Of a stretch of DNA of 35,158 nt, positions 13,570 through 21,957 are shown one piece after another. Position 1 is the first letter of the stretch, and each line of letters begins with the position of its first letter. A model generated the notes under the pieces. It was not told the DNA's origin, made no database searches, and worked only from the letters and a program-made list of their open reading frames with translations. The stretch comes from Propionibacteriaceae bacterium P6A17 (GTDB lineage: Bacteria > Actinomycetota > Actinomycetes > Propionibacteriales > Propionibacteriaceae): positions 1-35,158 of the forward strand of contig JHVD01000024.1 of the NCBI GenBank assembly GCA_000619965.1, given 5' to 3'. The position numbers and the translations under genes are program-made.

Positions 13570-14389
13570 GGGGCACTCCCTCTCTCTGCTCCGGCGCCTC
13601 GGCCCGTCGCTGCGCCGACGCCGTGGCATAGAGGCACACGGCGGCAGCGCTCGACAAGTTGAGGCTCTCGGCACCGCCCCACATCGGGACGGCCACCACT
13701 TCGTCGGCCAGGGCCCGGTCGGCGTCGGGAAGTCCCCACGCCTCGTTGCCCATGATCCACGCGGTGGGGGCGACGAGCTCACCGCGCAGTTGTTTGAGAT
13801 CCAGCGGGGCACCGTCGCCGTCGGCAGCCAGCACCTGCATCCCCATCGCGTGGACACGACGCACGGCCTCGCGCAGGTCGACGCCCGTGAGGATGGGCAT
13901 GTGGAACAGGCTTCCGACGGTGGAGCGCACCACCTTCGGGTTGTAGATGTCCACCGACCCGGTGGACAGGATGACTCCGTCGGCGCCGAATGCGTCGGCG
14001 CAGCGGATGACCGTGCCAGCGTTGCCCGGGTCGCGTACCTGGGCGCAGATGACCACGAGCTTCGCCTCGTCGAGGTCCTCCCAGCCGAAGTCGAGTTGGC
14101 GACAGACCGCGACGATGCCCTGCGGCGACACCGTGTCCGACAGCTGGCGCATCGCGTGCGCATCGGCTCGCCACACCTTGACGTCGGACCCGTCGAGCAG
14201 ATCGGCGTGCTTGGCGGGGTCGTCGACGATCACCTCGTCCACGAGGGAGCCGGCAGCCAGCGCCTCACGCACTGCCTGCCGGCCCTCGACGAGGAACTTG
14301 CCCGCGATGTCCCGCCCGCGGCGCTGCGTCAAACGACGAACCGAACGCAGCACCCCGACCGGGAGCGCGGCGTCCGGTTCGTGGCGCAC
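13553..14389 (-). CDS. TrmH/SpoU-family RNA 2'-O-methyltransferase
   Basis: 278 residues from the GTG at 14389. SPOUT knot motifs: motif 1 NAGTVIRCADAFGADGVI, motif 2 WIMGNEAWGL, motif 3 AESLNLSSAAAVCLY; the N-terminal substrate-binding domain has the family phrase GKFLVEGRQAVREAL. It uses S-adenosylmethionine to methylate a ribose in rRNA or tRNA; which nucleotide is unknown. This gene commonly sits between rplT and pheS in actinobacteria. The frame is also open from a TTG at 14434 inside rplT; the GTG just past the rplT stop is preferred, and a further GTG a few codons on is possible. Confidence 0.88.
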   Translation of the reverse strand: MRHEPDAALPVGVLRSVRRLTQRRGRDIAGKFLVEGRQAVREALAAGSLVDEVIVDDPAKHADLLDGSDVKVWRADAHAMRQLSDTVSPQGIVAVCRQLDFGWEDLDEAKLVVICAQVRDPGNAGTVIRCADAFGADGVILSTGSVDIYNPKVVRSTVGSLFHMPILTGVDLREAVRRVHAMGMQVLAADGDGAPLDLKQLRGELVAPTAWIMGNEAWGLPDADRALADEVVAVPMWGGAESLNLSSAAAVCLYATASAQRRAEAPEQREGVPHERAE

Positions 14390-14396
14390 GGCGGAC

Positions 14397-14762
14397 TCAG
14401 GCTGCGGCAGCCTGATGCTCCTTGGCGACGGCAACGAGCGCGTTGAACGCGGCCACGTCGGTGACGGCCAGGTCGGCGAGGATCTTGCGGTCCACCTCGA
14501 TGCCGGCGTTCTTGAGGCCGTTGATGAAGCGGTTGTAGGTCATGCCCTCGGCGCGGCAGGCCGCGTTGATGCGCTGGATCCACAGACCACGGAAGTCGGC
14601 CTTCTTGGCGCGACGGTCACGGTAGCTGTAGGTGGCGGAGTGGAGAAGCTGCTCCTTGGCCTTGCGGTAGAGGCGGGAACGCTGACCACGGTAGCCGGAG
14701 GCCTGCTCGAGGACCTCGCGACGCTTCTTCTGCGCGTTGACGGAACGCTTCACGCGTGCCAT
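14397..14762 (-). CDS. rplT: 50S ribosomal protein L20
   Basis: 121 residues. Typical L20: [21 protein letters not shown] at the start, then [37 protein letters not shown] and the conserved Arg/Lys-rich helices that enter 23S rRNA. It binds early in large-subunit assembly. Third gene of infC-rpmI-rplT, 42 bases after rpmI. The C-terminus (AKEHQAAAA) is slightly extended, as in other actinobacteria. In Firmicutes and enterobacteria L20 represses its own operon; no such pseudoknot was recognised here. Confidence 0.98.
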   Translation of the reverse strand: MARVKRSVNAQKKRREVLEQASGYRGQRSRLYRKAKEQLLHSATYSYRDRRAKKADFRGLWIQRINAACRAEGMTYNRFINGLKNAGIEVDRKILADLAVTDVAAFNALVAVAKEHQAAAA

Positions 14763-14804
14763 GTTGACTCCTTATGAAAACTTCGGGGTGGGTGGGATGG
14801 GGGC

Positions 14805-15011
14805 TCAGCGACCCTTGTGCTTGCCAAGGAGCTTGCGCGCCTTCTTGGCCTCCACGTCGACGACCTCGACGTCACCGCTCAGGCGGCGCAGACGGCGCGA
14901 GGACTTGTGGGCGTTGAGGTGGCCGAGGTTGGCCTGGCGGTGCATGAGCTTGCCCGACCCGGTGGTCCGGAAGCGCTTCTTCGCACCGGAGTGCGTCTTC
15001 ATCTTCGGCAT
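14805..15011 (-). CDS. rpmI: 50S ribosomal protein L35
   Basis: 68 residues: MPKMKTHSGAKKRFRTTGSGK followed by the basic RRQANLGH-like segment and KSSRRLRRLSGDVEV, all typical of L35. A small basic protein of the large subunit. It is placed 49 bases after infC and 42 bases before rplT on the minus strand. The open frame extends upstream, but the ATG at 15011 matches the universal L35 N-terminus. Confidence 0.98.
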   Translation of the reverse strand: MPKMKTHSGAKKRFRTTGSGKLMHRQANLGHLNAHKSSRRLRRLSGDVEVVDVEAKKARKLLGKHKGR

Positions 15012-15060
15012 GACGTGCTCGCTTTCTTGTCTGTCTCGAGTGTCCGGGATCGGAATCGAC

Positions 15061-15750
15061 TCAGAGGTCGATGTCGGGATCCATGTTGTCGGCAGGGCCG
15101 CGACGCTTCTTCGTCGGCTTGGAGGCCGCCGCCTTGGCACGCATCTCGGCCTCCGCAGCCTTGTCGGCCGCAGCGACCTCCCTACGCTCTGCCATGCGTC
15201 GGTCGCGATCCGCGTCGCGGTCGGCCTTCGCATCGGTCTTCTTCTTCGTCGGGCCCAGCACCATCAGCATGTTGCGGCCGTCCTGTTTCGGCGCCGACTC
15301 GACGAAGCCGTACTCGGCGACGTCACCGGCGAGCCTGCGGAGCAGGTCGATGCCGAGCTCCGGGCGCGACTGCTCGCGGCCACGGAACATGATGGTGATC
15401 TTCACCTTGTCGCCGGCCTTCAGGAAGCGGACGACGTGGCCCTTCTTCGTCTCGTAATCGTGGCTGTCGATCTTCAGGCGCAGCTTCATCTCCTTGGTGG
15501 AGACGTTGGACTGGTTGCGGCGCGCATCGCGGACCTTCTGGGCGGCCTCGTACTTGTACTTGCCGTAGTCCATGAGCTTGGCGACGGGCGGGCGTGCTTG
15601 AGGGGCCACCTCGACGAGGTCGAGGTCGCTCTCGGCCGCAAGACGCAGCGCGTCCTCGACCCGAACGATGCCCACCTGTTCTCCCTTGGGGCCGACGAGT
15701 CGGACCTCGGGGACTCGGATGCGATCGTTGATCCGCGGTTCAGTGCTGAT
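15061..15750 (-). CDS. infC: Translation initiation factor IF-3, AUC start codon
   Basis: 229 residues when started at ATC (15748-15750). This start restores the conserved IF-3 N-terminus ([16 protein letters not shown]...), which is lost if the first in-frame GTG at 15675 is used. An AGGAG lies 5 bases upstream (15756-15760) and an in-frame TGA follows nine codons further up with no ATG, GTG or TTG between. The N-domain, linker (about 80-95) and C-domain ([17 protein letters not shown]) are intact; the C-terminal about 55 residues are a charged Ala/Lys-rich tail. A non-standard start is the known device by which IF-3, which rejects such starts, limits its own synthesis. Confidence 0.93.
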   Translation of the reverse strand: MSTEPRINDRIRVPEVRLVGPKGEQVGIVRVEDALRLAAESDLDLVEVAPQARPPVAKLMDYGKYKYEAAQKVRDARRNQSNVSTKEMKLRLKIDSHDYETKKGHVVRFLKAGDKVKITIMFRGREQSRPELGIDLLRRLAGDVAEYGFVESAPKQDGRNMLMVLGPTKKKTDAKADRDADRDRRMAERREVAAADKAAEAEMRAKAAASKPTKKRRGPADNMDPDIDL

Positions 15751-15788
15751 GACAACTCCTGGGACGAGATTCGGCGATCAACCGAAAA

Positions 15789-15811
15789 GGCCTCCGTGCA
15801 CGACGGAGGCC
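15789..15811 (-). terminator. Terminator/attenuator hairpin in the infC leader
   Basis: On the minus strand a perfect 9-bp stem GGCCTCCGT / ACGGAGGCC with a 5-base loop is followed at once by TTTTCGG. It lies 38 bases before the infC start and downstream of the infC promoter candidate, so it is a leader terminator and not the end of a gene. Upstream GTGGAGGCCAC (15868-15878) could pair with its 5' arm and act as an antiterminator; that is inference. Confidence 0.65.
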
Positions 15812-15921
15812 GACGCGACACGTCGTCGCGCATTGGACCCGGCCGCCGATGCGGGACGCGGGTGGGAGTGGCCTCCACTTGACACGGATCAACCCCTGCG
15901 GGTGATCAATTGCTCGTGTGA

Positions 15922-15950
15922 TGTTACCCGACCGGCGGTTGTGGACCAAA
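15922..15950 (-). promoter_or_regulatory. Candidate infC operon promoter
   Basis: On the minus strand TTGGTC and TAACAT are separated by 17 bases, with the -10 at 15922-15927 and the -35 at about 15945-15950. Transcription would start near 15915 and give a leader of about 165 bases containing the terminator hairpin. The -35 matches only the TTG part of the consensus. Confidence 0.45.
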
Positions 15951-16118
15951 CTGGCACACGCATGACCTCGACCGGGCCGCCCTCACTTGCCGCTAGAGCG
16001 CGTGGCGCGACCACCCAGTACCCTGAGCCTCGGTGGAGCGATACTGCTCAATCTTTGGCCCGCTGTTCTCCAACCGACGCAGGACGGCAACCAACCAGAA
16101 CCATGATCGGAAGGGACA

Positions 16119-17141
16119 ATGAAGGACTGCGTGCCCAATGGTACCCAGATTCTCCTTGCCATCACGATGTGCACGCTGACGCCCGTCGTAGCGTTCTCGG
16201 GACCCGACGGCGTGGACGCAAGCGCAGCTGTCCCTACTGCCGCCGAGCGGGTGGCCCAGTCTGCTACGCGCCTTCTGGACCAGGCTGGAACCGACGAAAA
16301 GGTGATCCCCCGTTTCACCAATGGCGAGTGGGTGGGAGAGGCGGTCCTGCGACCCGACGATGATGCGAGCACGAAGTTCCACCGTCACGTATTGGACACA
16401 GGACGCGCCGTTGGAGGCGAGGTCCGGTCGGTCCCTGATGCGAAGGATACTTCGGCGTTGGTGCCCCGCGCGGACGATCGTCGGCAGCAACTGCGGTCCA
16501 GATCCTCCGGCGTCACCGAGGCTCTAGAGCCTCCCCTCGTCCCGAGAACCGGCACCCTTGGGCAGATCCGACTGCAGGGATTGGAGTCCACCGATCATGT
16601 GTTCACGGGTTTGGCAGCGTATGAAAGCACGCTCCTGCCGTGTGAAGTCTGGTCAATCTACGATGCCGAGAGGTGCATGATGCCCAGTTTCGCCTACGAA
16701 CACGACTACAAGATCACCACTTCTGAGTGTGTGAGCCCTGATCCCAACTACTACTGGGAGTCGAACCTGCCGGGCGCTTACAGAGACACGCGTGCTTCGG
16801 ATTCGGGGAACTCGCTCGATTTCACCATCGGCAGCGCGTATACATGGCTGCTACAGGCATCCAAGAAGTACACGATTCGAACAGTAGTCGCCGGAGGCAA
16901 GTTGCAATCTGGTGCCGCGCAACTCGCTGGGCAACGCTTGAGCAACGACGCGCCGTGCGTCTTTCGCTTGGAGCCGAACACCGTCCATCCCCGTGGTGAT
17001 CAGGTACCCACCCCTTGGTGCTTCGGCCTGAATCCGTGGGGCGGCGATTCCGTCTACTACATCAGTATCGAGCCATTCACCATCGCGTACTCTGGTACAT
17101 GCCGCAGGTTCACATTTGGGCAAGGGGCGCTGCCGTGCTGA
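16119..17141 (+). CDS. Secreted protein of unknown function
   Basis: 340 residues; not recognised. The N-terminus has a hydrophobic stretch (about 9-27, TQILLAITMCTL...) followed by Ala-rich sequence that could be a signal peptide cleaved around residue 35-37. Residues about 40-155 are charged and probably flexible. The C-terminal half (about 165-340) looks like a compact domain rich in Tyr, Trp and Ser, with paired cysteines (for example CEVWS...ERC, CVFR...WCFG, CRRF...LPC) that could form disulfides outside the cell. Start ATG has AAGGGA before it. Codon use is visibly less GC-rich than in the neighbours, suggesting acquired DNA. The next gene overlaps its end by 7 bases and encodes a membrane protein. 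Confidence 0.7.
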   Translation: MKDCVPNGTQILLAITMCTLTPVVAFSGPDGVDASAAVPTAAERVAQSATRLLDQAGTDEKVIPRFTNGEWVGEAVLRPDDDASTKFHRHVLDTGRAVGGEVRSVPDAKDTSALVPRADDRRQQLRSRSSGVTEALEPPLVPRTGTLGQIRLQGLESTDHVFTGLAAYESTLLPCEVWSIYDAERCMMPSFAYEHDYKITTSECVSPDPNYYWESNLPGAYRDTRASDSGNSLDFTIGSAYTWLLQASKKYTIRTVVAGGKLQSGAAQLAGQRLSNDAPCVFRLEPNTVHPRGDQVPTPWCFGLNPWGGDSVYYISIEPFTIAYSGTCRRFTFGQGALPC

Positions 17142-17608
17142 AAGCCGTCGTTTCGCCCGGACCGCGTCTGCTCAGCTTGGGCGCGTGGCTGGTTTTGGGA
17201 GCAGTATGGGGCTGGTGGGGGCTCGCGCTGGTGCATGTCTTGCCGCGAGTCAATGGGGTGCTGCTGATTCTTGCGCTCGCCACGGTTGTGGCCGCTTCGC
17301 TGGTGGTGCTGGAGCGTCGAACGCGCGGTCGCGCGCCGCAGTTGCTCTCCTGGTCGATCGTCGTCTCCGTGCTGTTGATCGGGGGCATTTTCGCCGTCCA
17401 GCACGCCAAGGGCACGACTCACCAAGGGTGCGCGGTCGCGCTGGCCATGCGAGGGGGTGGGCCGAATGACACCCGTACCCGAGCCACACAGGTATGGCCG
17501 TCGTGGACGGGCAATGTGATCTGCCGAGTGGAGGATCCGACGGTGCAGGAGGGCGTCAGCACGTTCGAGGTGCCGTTCTGGGAGCTCTGGGCAACGGACA
17601 GCAGCTAG
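17135..17608 (+). CDS. Small membrane protein of unknown function
   Basis: 157 residues from the GTG at 17135, which overlaps the upstream secreted-protein gene by 7 bases and has AAGGGG 8 bases before it. Three hydrophobic segments are visible (about 12-36, 41-60 and 70-92), followed by a soluble C-terminal part of about 60 residues with two cysteines. No family was recognised. The overlap implies coupled translation, so the two products may work together at the cell surface. The frame is open further upstream inside the previous gene, but that part is a shadow. Confidence 0.6.
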   Translation: MLKAVVSPGPRLLSLGAWLVLGAVWGWWGLALVHVLPRVNGVLLILALATVVAASLVVLERRTRGRAPQLLSWSIVVSVLLIGGIFAVQHAKGTTHQGCAVALAMRGGGPNDTRTRATQVWPSWTGNVICRVEDPTVQEGVSTFEVPFWELWATDSS

Positions 17609-17724
17609 GTGGCAAGGGTCGCAACTCACAACGCGCCCCTCGATGCTGAACAGGGCCCAAATTGGCGCGTCTGGTGAATCGAGATACGCATTATGTAGCG
17701 CTGACGTGGGCCACAATGGCTCCC

Positions 17725-19371
17725 ATGCATCTCGCACCACTCGCCATGCCCGGCCGACGTTCCCCCGTCTTCGCGCGCCACGGGGCGGTGGCGACGAGCC
17801 AGCCGCTGGCCGCGCAGGCCGGGCTCGACGTGCTGAAGGCGGGCGGCAACGCCGTCGACGCCGCGATCGCCACCGCCGCAGCGCTCACGGTCGTCGAGCC
17901 CTGCAGCAACGGGCTGGGCTCCGACGCGTTCGCGCTCGTCTGGGACGGCGGTCGGCTGCACGGGCTGAATGGCTCCGGCCGTGCTCCGGGTGGGGCGTCG
18001 TCGCAACGCCTGCGTGCCCTCGGCCACGAGACGGTCCCCGCCCACGGCTGGGAGGCGGTCACGGTGCCGGGCGCCGTCCGCGCGTGGGCCGACCTCCACG
18101 AGCGCTTCGGGCGTCTGCCGTTCGCGGACGTGATCGAGCCGGCGATCGCGCTCGCAGACGAGGGCTTCGCGCTCTCTCCCGTGGTGGCGCTCGGCTGGGC
18201 GCGGGGAGCTCGACGAGTGGCCGAGTCAGCGCCGGATCCGGCCACGGCCGGCTTCCTCCCCCACTTCGCGCCGGAGGGTCAGGTGCGCGTCGGGATGCGC
18301 TGGCGCTCCGACGACACCGCCCGCACCCTGCGCGCGATCGCCGCAACGAACGGCCGCGACTTCTACGAGGGCGACCTCGCCGAGCGCATCGCCGCCTTCG
18401 CCGCGCGCACTGGTGGCCTGCTCGGAGAGGACGACCTCGCCGCCCACACCTCGCAGTGGGTGGAGCCGATCTCCGCGCGCTTCCGCGACCACGAGATCTG
18501 GGAGATCCCGCCGAACGGCCAAGGCATCGCCGCGCTCATCGCGCTTCGGATCCTTGACGGCTGGTCCCCCGACTTGGTGGCACCATTCGGCGCGGCGGGC
18601 GGGCCGGTCGCCGTCGACGCGCCGCCCAATCCCGACGCCTGGCACCGCGCGATCGAGGCGATGAAGCTCGCGCTCACGGACACGCACGCGCTCGTCGCGG
18701 ACCCGGACCTCGTCGACGTGCCTGTGGAGGCCCTGCTCTCCGACGAGCACGCAGCCCGTCGTCGGGCGGCGATCGGCGCGACGGCCGGCATCGCGGCACC
18801 CGTCGACCCCCGCGCCAGCGACACCGTCCTGCTCGCCACCGCCGACGGCGACGGGCAGATGGTGAGCTTCATCCAGTCCAACTTCCACGGCTTCGGCTCC
18901 CACGTCGTCGTGCCCGGCACCGGCATCTCGCTGCAGAACCGCGGCCTCGGCTTCTCGCTCGTCCCGGGCCACCCCAACGAGCTGGCACCCGGCAAGCGCC
19001 CCTTCCACACGATCATCCCCGGTTTCCTCACCAGAGGCGGGGTACCCGTCGGGCCGTTCGGGGTCATGGGCGGGCACATGCAGGCGCAGGGGCACGTGCA
19101 GGTGGCGCTGGCTGCCGTGGAGTTGGGCGACGACCCGCAGACCGCGCTCGGGCGACCCCGCTGGCACTGGGACGCGGCCACCGGCGCGGTCGACGTCGAG
19201 GCGAGCGCCGGACCCGAGATCGTGCGCGCCCTCGAGGATCGAGGCCACACGGTGCGGCTGGCGCCGGAGTCGACGGTGTTCGGCCGCGGTCAGGCCATCT
19301 GGCGGCTCGACGACGACACCCTCGTCGCCGGCTCCGACCCGCGGGCCGACGGCTACCCCGTCGGGTTCTGA
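17725..19371 (+). CDS. Gamma-glutamyltransferase family protein
   Basis: 548 residues; N-terminal nucleophile hydrolase of the gamma-glutamyltranspeptidase family. The large-subunit opening is clear (GAVATSQPLAAQAGLDVL, GGNAVDAAIATAAALTVVEP, 15-60). The self-cleavage threonine is in SDTVLLATADGDGQMVSFIQSN at about residue 365, followed by GTGISLQNRG, LAPGKRPFHTIIP and MGGHMQAQGHVQV, the small-subunit substrate site. Such enzymes hydrolyse or transfer gamma-glutamyl groups. No signal peptide is visible, so a cytoplasmic form is likely. A CACAAT box 7 bases before this ATG suggests a leaderless start; another ATG lies 9 bases upstream. Its 3' end overlaps the convergent SseB gene by 19 bases. 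Confidence 0.9.
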   Translation: MHLAPLAMPGRRSPVFARHGAVATSQPLAAQAGLDVLKAGGNAVDAAIATAAALTVVEPCSNGLGSDAFALVWDGGRLHGLNGSGRAPGGASSQRLRALGHETVPAHGWEAVTVPGAVRAWADLHERFGRLPFADVIEPAIALADEGFALSPVVALGWARGARRVAESAPDPATAGFLPHFAPEGQVRVGMRWRSDDTARTLRAIAATNGRDFYEGDLAERIAAFAARTGGLLGEDDLAAHTSQWVEPISARFRDHEIWEIPPNGQGIAALIALRILDGWSPDLVAPFGAAGGPVAVDAPPNPDAWHRAIEAMKLALTDTHALVADPDLVDVPVEALLSDEHAARRRAAIGATAGIAAPVDPRASDTVLLATADGDGQMVSFIQSNFHGFGSHVVVPGTGISLQNRGLGFSLVPGHPNELAPGKRPFHTIIPGFLTRGGVPVGPFGVMGGHMQAQGHVQVALAAVELGDDPQTALGRPRWHWDAATGAVDVEASAGPEIVRALEDRGHTVRLAPESTVFGRGQAIWRLDDDTLVAGSDPRADGYPVGF

Positions 19372-19976
19372 CCGGACTCACCGTCGCCCTCGGCGGCCTC
19401 GGCCTCGCGCTCGGCCTGCTCGATGAGCCGACCCATCTCGTCGACGACGCCCTCCAGCTCGGCCACCTGCTGCGCGGCAGGGTCGACTGGCACCTCGTCG
19501 TACTTCACCCAGGCGAACTCCCCGCCCTCGAACTCCGCGACGGCGTAGCCCTGCGCGAACAGCTCCAGCGCCTCTCCAGCCACCACCAGCGGCGTCGGAC
19601 CCGCGCAGTCGATGAGGAGCCTGTCCGCGCCAGCCTCCTGCACCGTCGCACACAGATCGTCGAGCGTGCACGGTACGGGCCGCGCCCCGGGCTGCCAGGC
19701 CTGCAGGGAGTCGAGGCCGGTGAAGGCGAGCAGGTGGGCGCCGTCGTCGGTGACAATCTGCACCGCAGCCATCTCGGCGTGACGATCCGGGTCCGGGTGG
19801 TCGGTCTCGTCACCGCTGGCCACGATCGGCATGAGCAGCCGGCTCGAGCACAACGCGACGAGCGCCCGCACGTAGGACGTGTGGTCCACCACCTTGGCCA
19901 TGGCCTCGCGGGTGATCGGATCTGCCGCGCCGTGATCGTCGGCGAAGCGGGCGTTGGGGTTCGACAGCGTGCGCAT
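19353..19976 (-). CDS. SseB-domain protein
   Basis: 207 residues. Residues about 30-145 resemble the SseB N-terminal domain family: RALVALCSSRLLMPIV, HAEMAAVQIVTDDGAHLLAFTGLDSLQAW, and the Asp/Ala-rich segment ending in LLIDCAGPTPLVV. The C-terminal about 40 residues are a charged, Glu/Ala-rich helix. The family occurs widely in actinobacteria next to translation and metabolic genes; its biochemical role is not settled. The -10-like TAGGCT (19984-19989) lies 7 bases before the ATG, so a leaderless mRNA is likely. Convergent overlap with the gamma-glutamyltransferase gene. Confidence 0.8.
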   Translation of the reverse strand: MRTLSNPNARFADDHGAADPITREAMAKVVDHTSYVRALVALCSSRLLMPIVASGDETDHPDPDRHAEMAAVQIVTDDGAHLLAFTGLDSLQAWQPGARPVPCTLDDLCATVQEAGADRLLIDCAGPTPLVVAGEALELFAQGYAVAEFEGGEFAWVKYDEVPVDPAAQQVAELEGVVDEMGRLIEQAEREAEAAEGDGESGQNPTG

Positions 19977-20044
19977 GACGGCCAGCCTACTGTCGACGGG
20001 GCCAGCGCCGCCTCGTCGACGCTTCGGTGTGGGAGACTGCTCCC

Positions 20045-20539
20045 ATGAGCACCAGCCTCCTCGTCACCATCGTCCTCGCCGTCTTGATCCTTGCCGTCAC
20101 CATCGGCCTCTGGGCGAGTTCGAAGCGTGCCAAGCCCCTCGTCGGCGGCCTCGGCCTCATCCTCATCCCGGTCGGCCTCCACCTGCTCGGCATCACGGAC
20201 CTGGCGGTCAACGGCATCATGAGCCTCGTCGACTGGGGGCAGCGGACCGTCTGGGACGACGTCATGACCACCGGTGCCGCCCTCGCGGGCGCAGGCGTGC
20301 TCCTCGCCATCGTCGCCGCGTTCCTGCCCGGAGGGCGCAAGCCGCAACCCCAAGCCCCGGCCCAGCGTCCGCTCGGCAACGGCGCCCGCCCCGAGGTGCC
20401 GTTCGGCCGCAAGCCCGCCGTCGAGCAGCCGCCGAGCCCCGCCAGGAAGCCCGCGCCCGCCCCCAAGGGCGCTCAGGACGGGCTGAGCGACGAGGACCGC
20501 GAGATCGCCGAGCTGCTGAAGAAGCGCGGCATCATGTAG
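20045..20539 (+). CDS. Small actinobacterial membrane protein
   Basis: 164 residues. Three hydrophobic segments (about 4-24, 33-53 and 75-98) are followed by a Pro/Ala/Lys-rich linker and a conserved-looking acidic end, SDEDREIAELLKKRGIM. The function is unknown; the pattern of a membrane domain with a short helical tail is frequent in actinobacterial genomes. It is divergent from the SseB gene with 68 bases between them and converges on the PH-domain gene, whose stop begins within the last codons of this gene (8-base overlap). No Shine-Dalgarno is evident. Confidence 0.7.
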   Translation: MSTSLLVTIVLAVLILAVTIGLWASSKRAKPLVGGLGLILIPVGLHLLGITDLAVNGIMSLVDWGQRTVWDDVMTTGAALAGAGVLLAIVAAFLPGGRKPQPQAPAQRPLGNGARPEVPFGRKPAVEQPPSPARKPAPAPKGAQDGLSDEDREIAELLKKRGIM

Positions 20540-21065
20540 CCGAGGCGTCCCCCCGGACGTCCTCACTGGTGGCGCCGTTGGCGACGAGCCACCGCCGCAG
20601 CTGCCGTACCTTGCGACCCGCGGCCTTGCCCTCCAGCGACTGGATGGCGAGCGTCGGGCGCCGCCGGATGCCCGTCTCGCTCGAGGGGTCCTTGACCAGC
20701 AGGAACGCCCACGGATCGCCCTTGCGCAGGCGCAGCCCCGCGATGTCCTCCACCTTGTAGTGCCGGATGAAGATGGCGTTGCGCACCACCACCTCACCGT
20801 CTCCTGCCCAAAGGTGGGAGTAGCCGACGGTGAGCATCACACCCAGCATCACCACCAGGAACACGCCCAGGGTGGCGAGCTGCGGCAGCGTCACCTGCGC
20901 GCGCACCTCCGGGCCGAGCAGATACCAGAACAACAGCGCGCCAGCGAGCAGCACCATCGACAGCACCACCGCCGTCGCCAGCGCAGGCGGGCTGACGAAA
21001 CTGAGTTGCTCGTCGGCATCCTGCGGCTCAGGGGCGACGGGGGTGGGGTTCTCGTCGGTGCTCAC
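20532..21065 (-). CDS. PH-domain membrane protein downstream of hisG
   Basis: 177 residues. Two membrane segments (about 31-51 and 60-83) precede a bacterial PH-like domain (about 85-165; DGEVVVRNAIFIRHYKVEDIAGLRL). The same gene follows hisG in mycobacteria (Rv2120c region), so its place in the his/mycothiol block is conserved while its role is unknown. The GTG at 21065 overlaps the hisG stop as GTGA, the same coupling style as elsewhere in the window; a GTG 3 codons upstream is an alternative. Confidence 0.8.
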   Translation of the reverse strand: MSTDENPTPVAPEPQDADEQLSFVSPPALATAVVLSMVLLAGALLFWYLLGPEVRAQVTLPQLATLGVFLVVMLGVMLTVGYSHLWAGDGEVVVRNAIFIRHYKVEDIAGLRLRKGDPWAFLLVKDPSSETGIRRRPTLAIQSLEGKAAGRKVRQLRRWLVANGATSEDVRGDASAT

Positions 21066-21922
21066 AGTCGGCACGCCGCCAATTCGGTGAGCAGGATGCC
21101 TCGCGCCCCGGCGTCGTAGAGGCGGTCCATGAGCAGGTGGGCCCCCTTGCGCGGGACCAGCGCACGCACCGCGTACCAGCCCTCGCGGGCCAGGGAGCTG
21201 ACCGTCGGGCCGTCGACGCCGGGAGCCAGCTCGAGGGTGGCCTGCAGCTGTGCCTCGCCGACGTTGTAGTCCATCATGAAGTAGTTCTGCGCCACCATGA
21301 CCGAGCGCAGCCTCGTCTTCAGGCCGGCCACGAGCTCGTCGTGGGCTCCCCCGTCGGCGCGCTCGATCAGCACGGCCTCGGAGAGGCAGATCGGCTCGCC
21401 GAACATCTCGAGCCCCGCCTTGCGCAATGTCGTGCCGGTGTCGACGACGTCGGCGACGACGTCCGCGACGCCCAGCCGGATGGCGGACTCGACGGCACCG
21501 TCGAGGGGAACGATGTCGGCCTCGATGCCCTGCTCGTCGAGGTAAGTCGACAACAGCCCTGCATAGCTGGTGGCGATCCGCTTGCCGGCGAGGCCCTCGA
21601 GGGTCAGCGACTGGCCGGCGGGGCCAGCGAAACGAAACCGCGAGCCGCCGAAGCCGAGCCCCATCACCTCGCGCGCCGTCGCCTTCGAGTCGAGCAGCAT
21701 GTCACGGCCCGTGATGCCGACGTCCAGGTCGCCACGCCCGACGTAGACGGCGATATCGCGCGGACGCAGGTAGTAGAACTCGACACCGTGATCCGGATCG
21801 ATGAGCGTCAGCTCCTTCGAATCCGTGCGCTGGCGGTAGCCGGCAGCGGTGAGCATCTCGCGTGAGGCCTCGGCGAGCGCACCCTTGTTGGGGACGGCCA
21901 CCTTCAGGAGCGGTTCGGACAA
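21062..21922 (-). CDS. hisG: ATP phosphoribosyltransferase, long form
   Basis: 286 residues; the first enzyme of histidine synthesis, joining ATP and PRPP. Catalytic-domain motifs: VPNKGALAE near the start, GLGFGGSRFRFA, RIATSYAGLLSTYL and the PRPP loop DVVADVVDTGTTLRKAGLEM. The C-terminal about 75 residues form the ACT-like histidine-feedback domain, so this is the long, self-regulated HisG with no HisZ. The start is a TTG (21920-21922), the only usable start near the family N-terminus, with an AGGAAGG about 10 bases upstream. Gap of 35 bases to hisE. Confidence 0.95.
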   Translation of the reverse strand: MSEPLLKVAVPNKGALAEASREMLTAAGYRQRTDSKELTLIDPDHGVEFYYLRPRDIAVYVGRGDLDVGITGRDMLLDSKATAREVMGLGFGGSRFRFAGPAGQSLTLEGLAGKRIATSYAGLLSTYLDEQGIEADIVPLDGAVESAIRLGVADVVADVVDTGTTLRKAGLEMFGEPICLSEAVLIERADGGAHDELVAGLKTRLRSVMVAQNYFMMDYNVGEAQLQATLELAPGVDGPTVSSLAREGWYAVRALVPRKGAHLLMDRLYDAGARGILLTELAACRL

Positions 21923-21957
21923 GGGACTTGCACCTTCCTCGTGCTGGTTGGGGTGTC

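Noticed and set aside
15740-15949. Possible leader peptide in the infC leader
   Set aside because: Short frames cross the leader, but none has a good ribosome-binding site or a telling run of codons.
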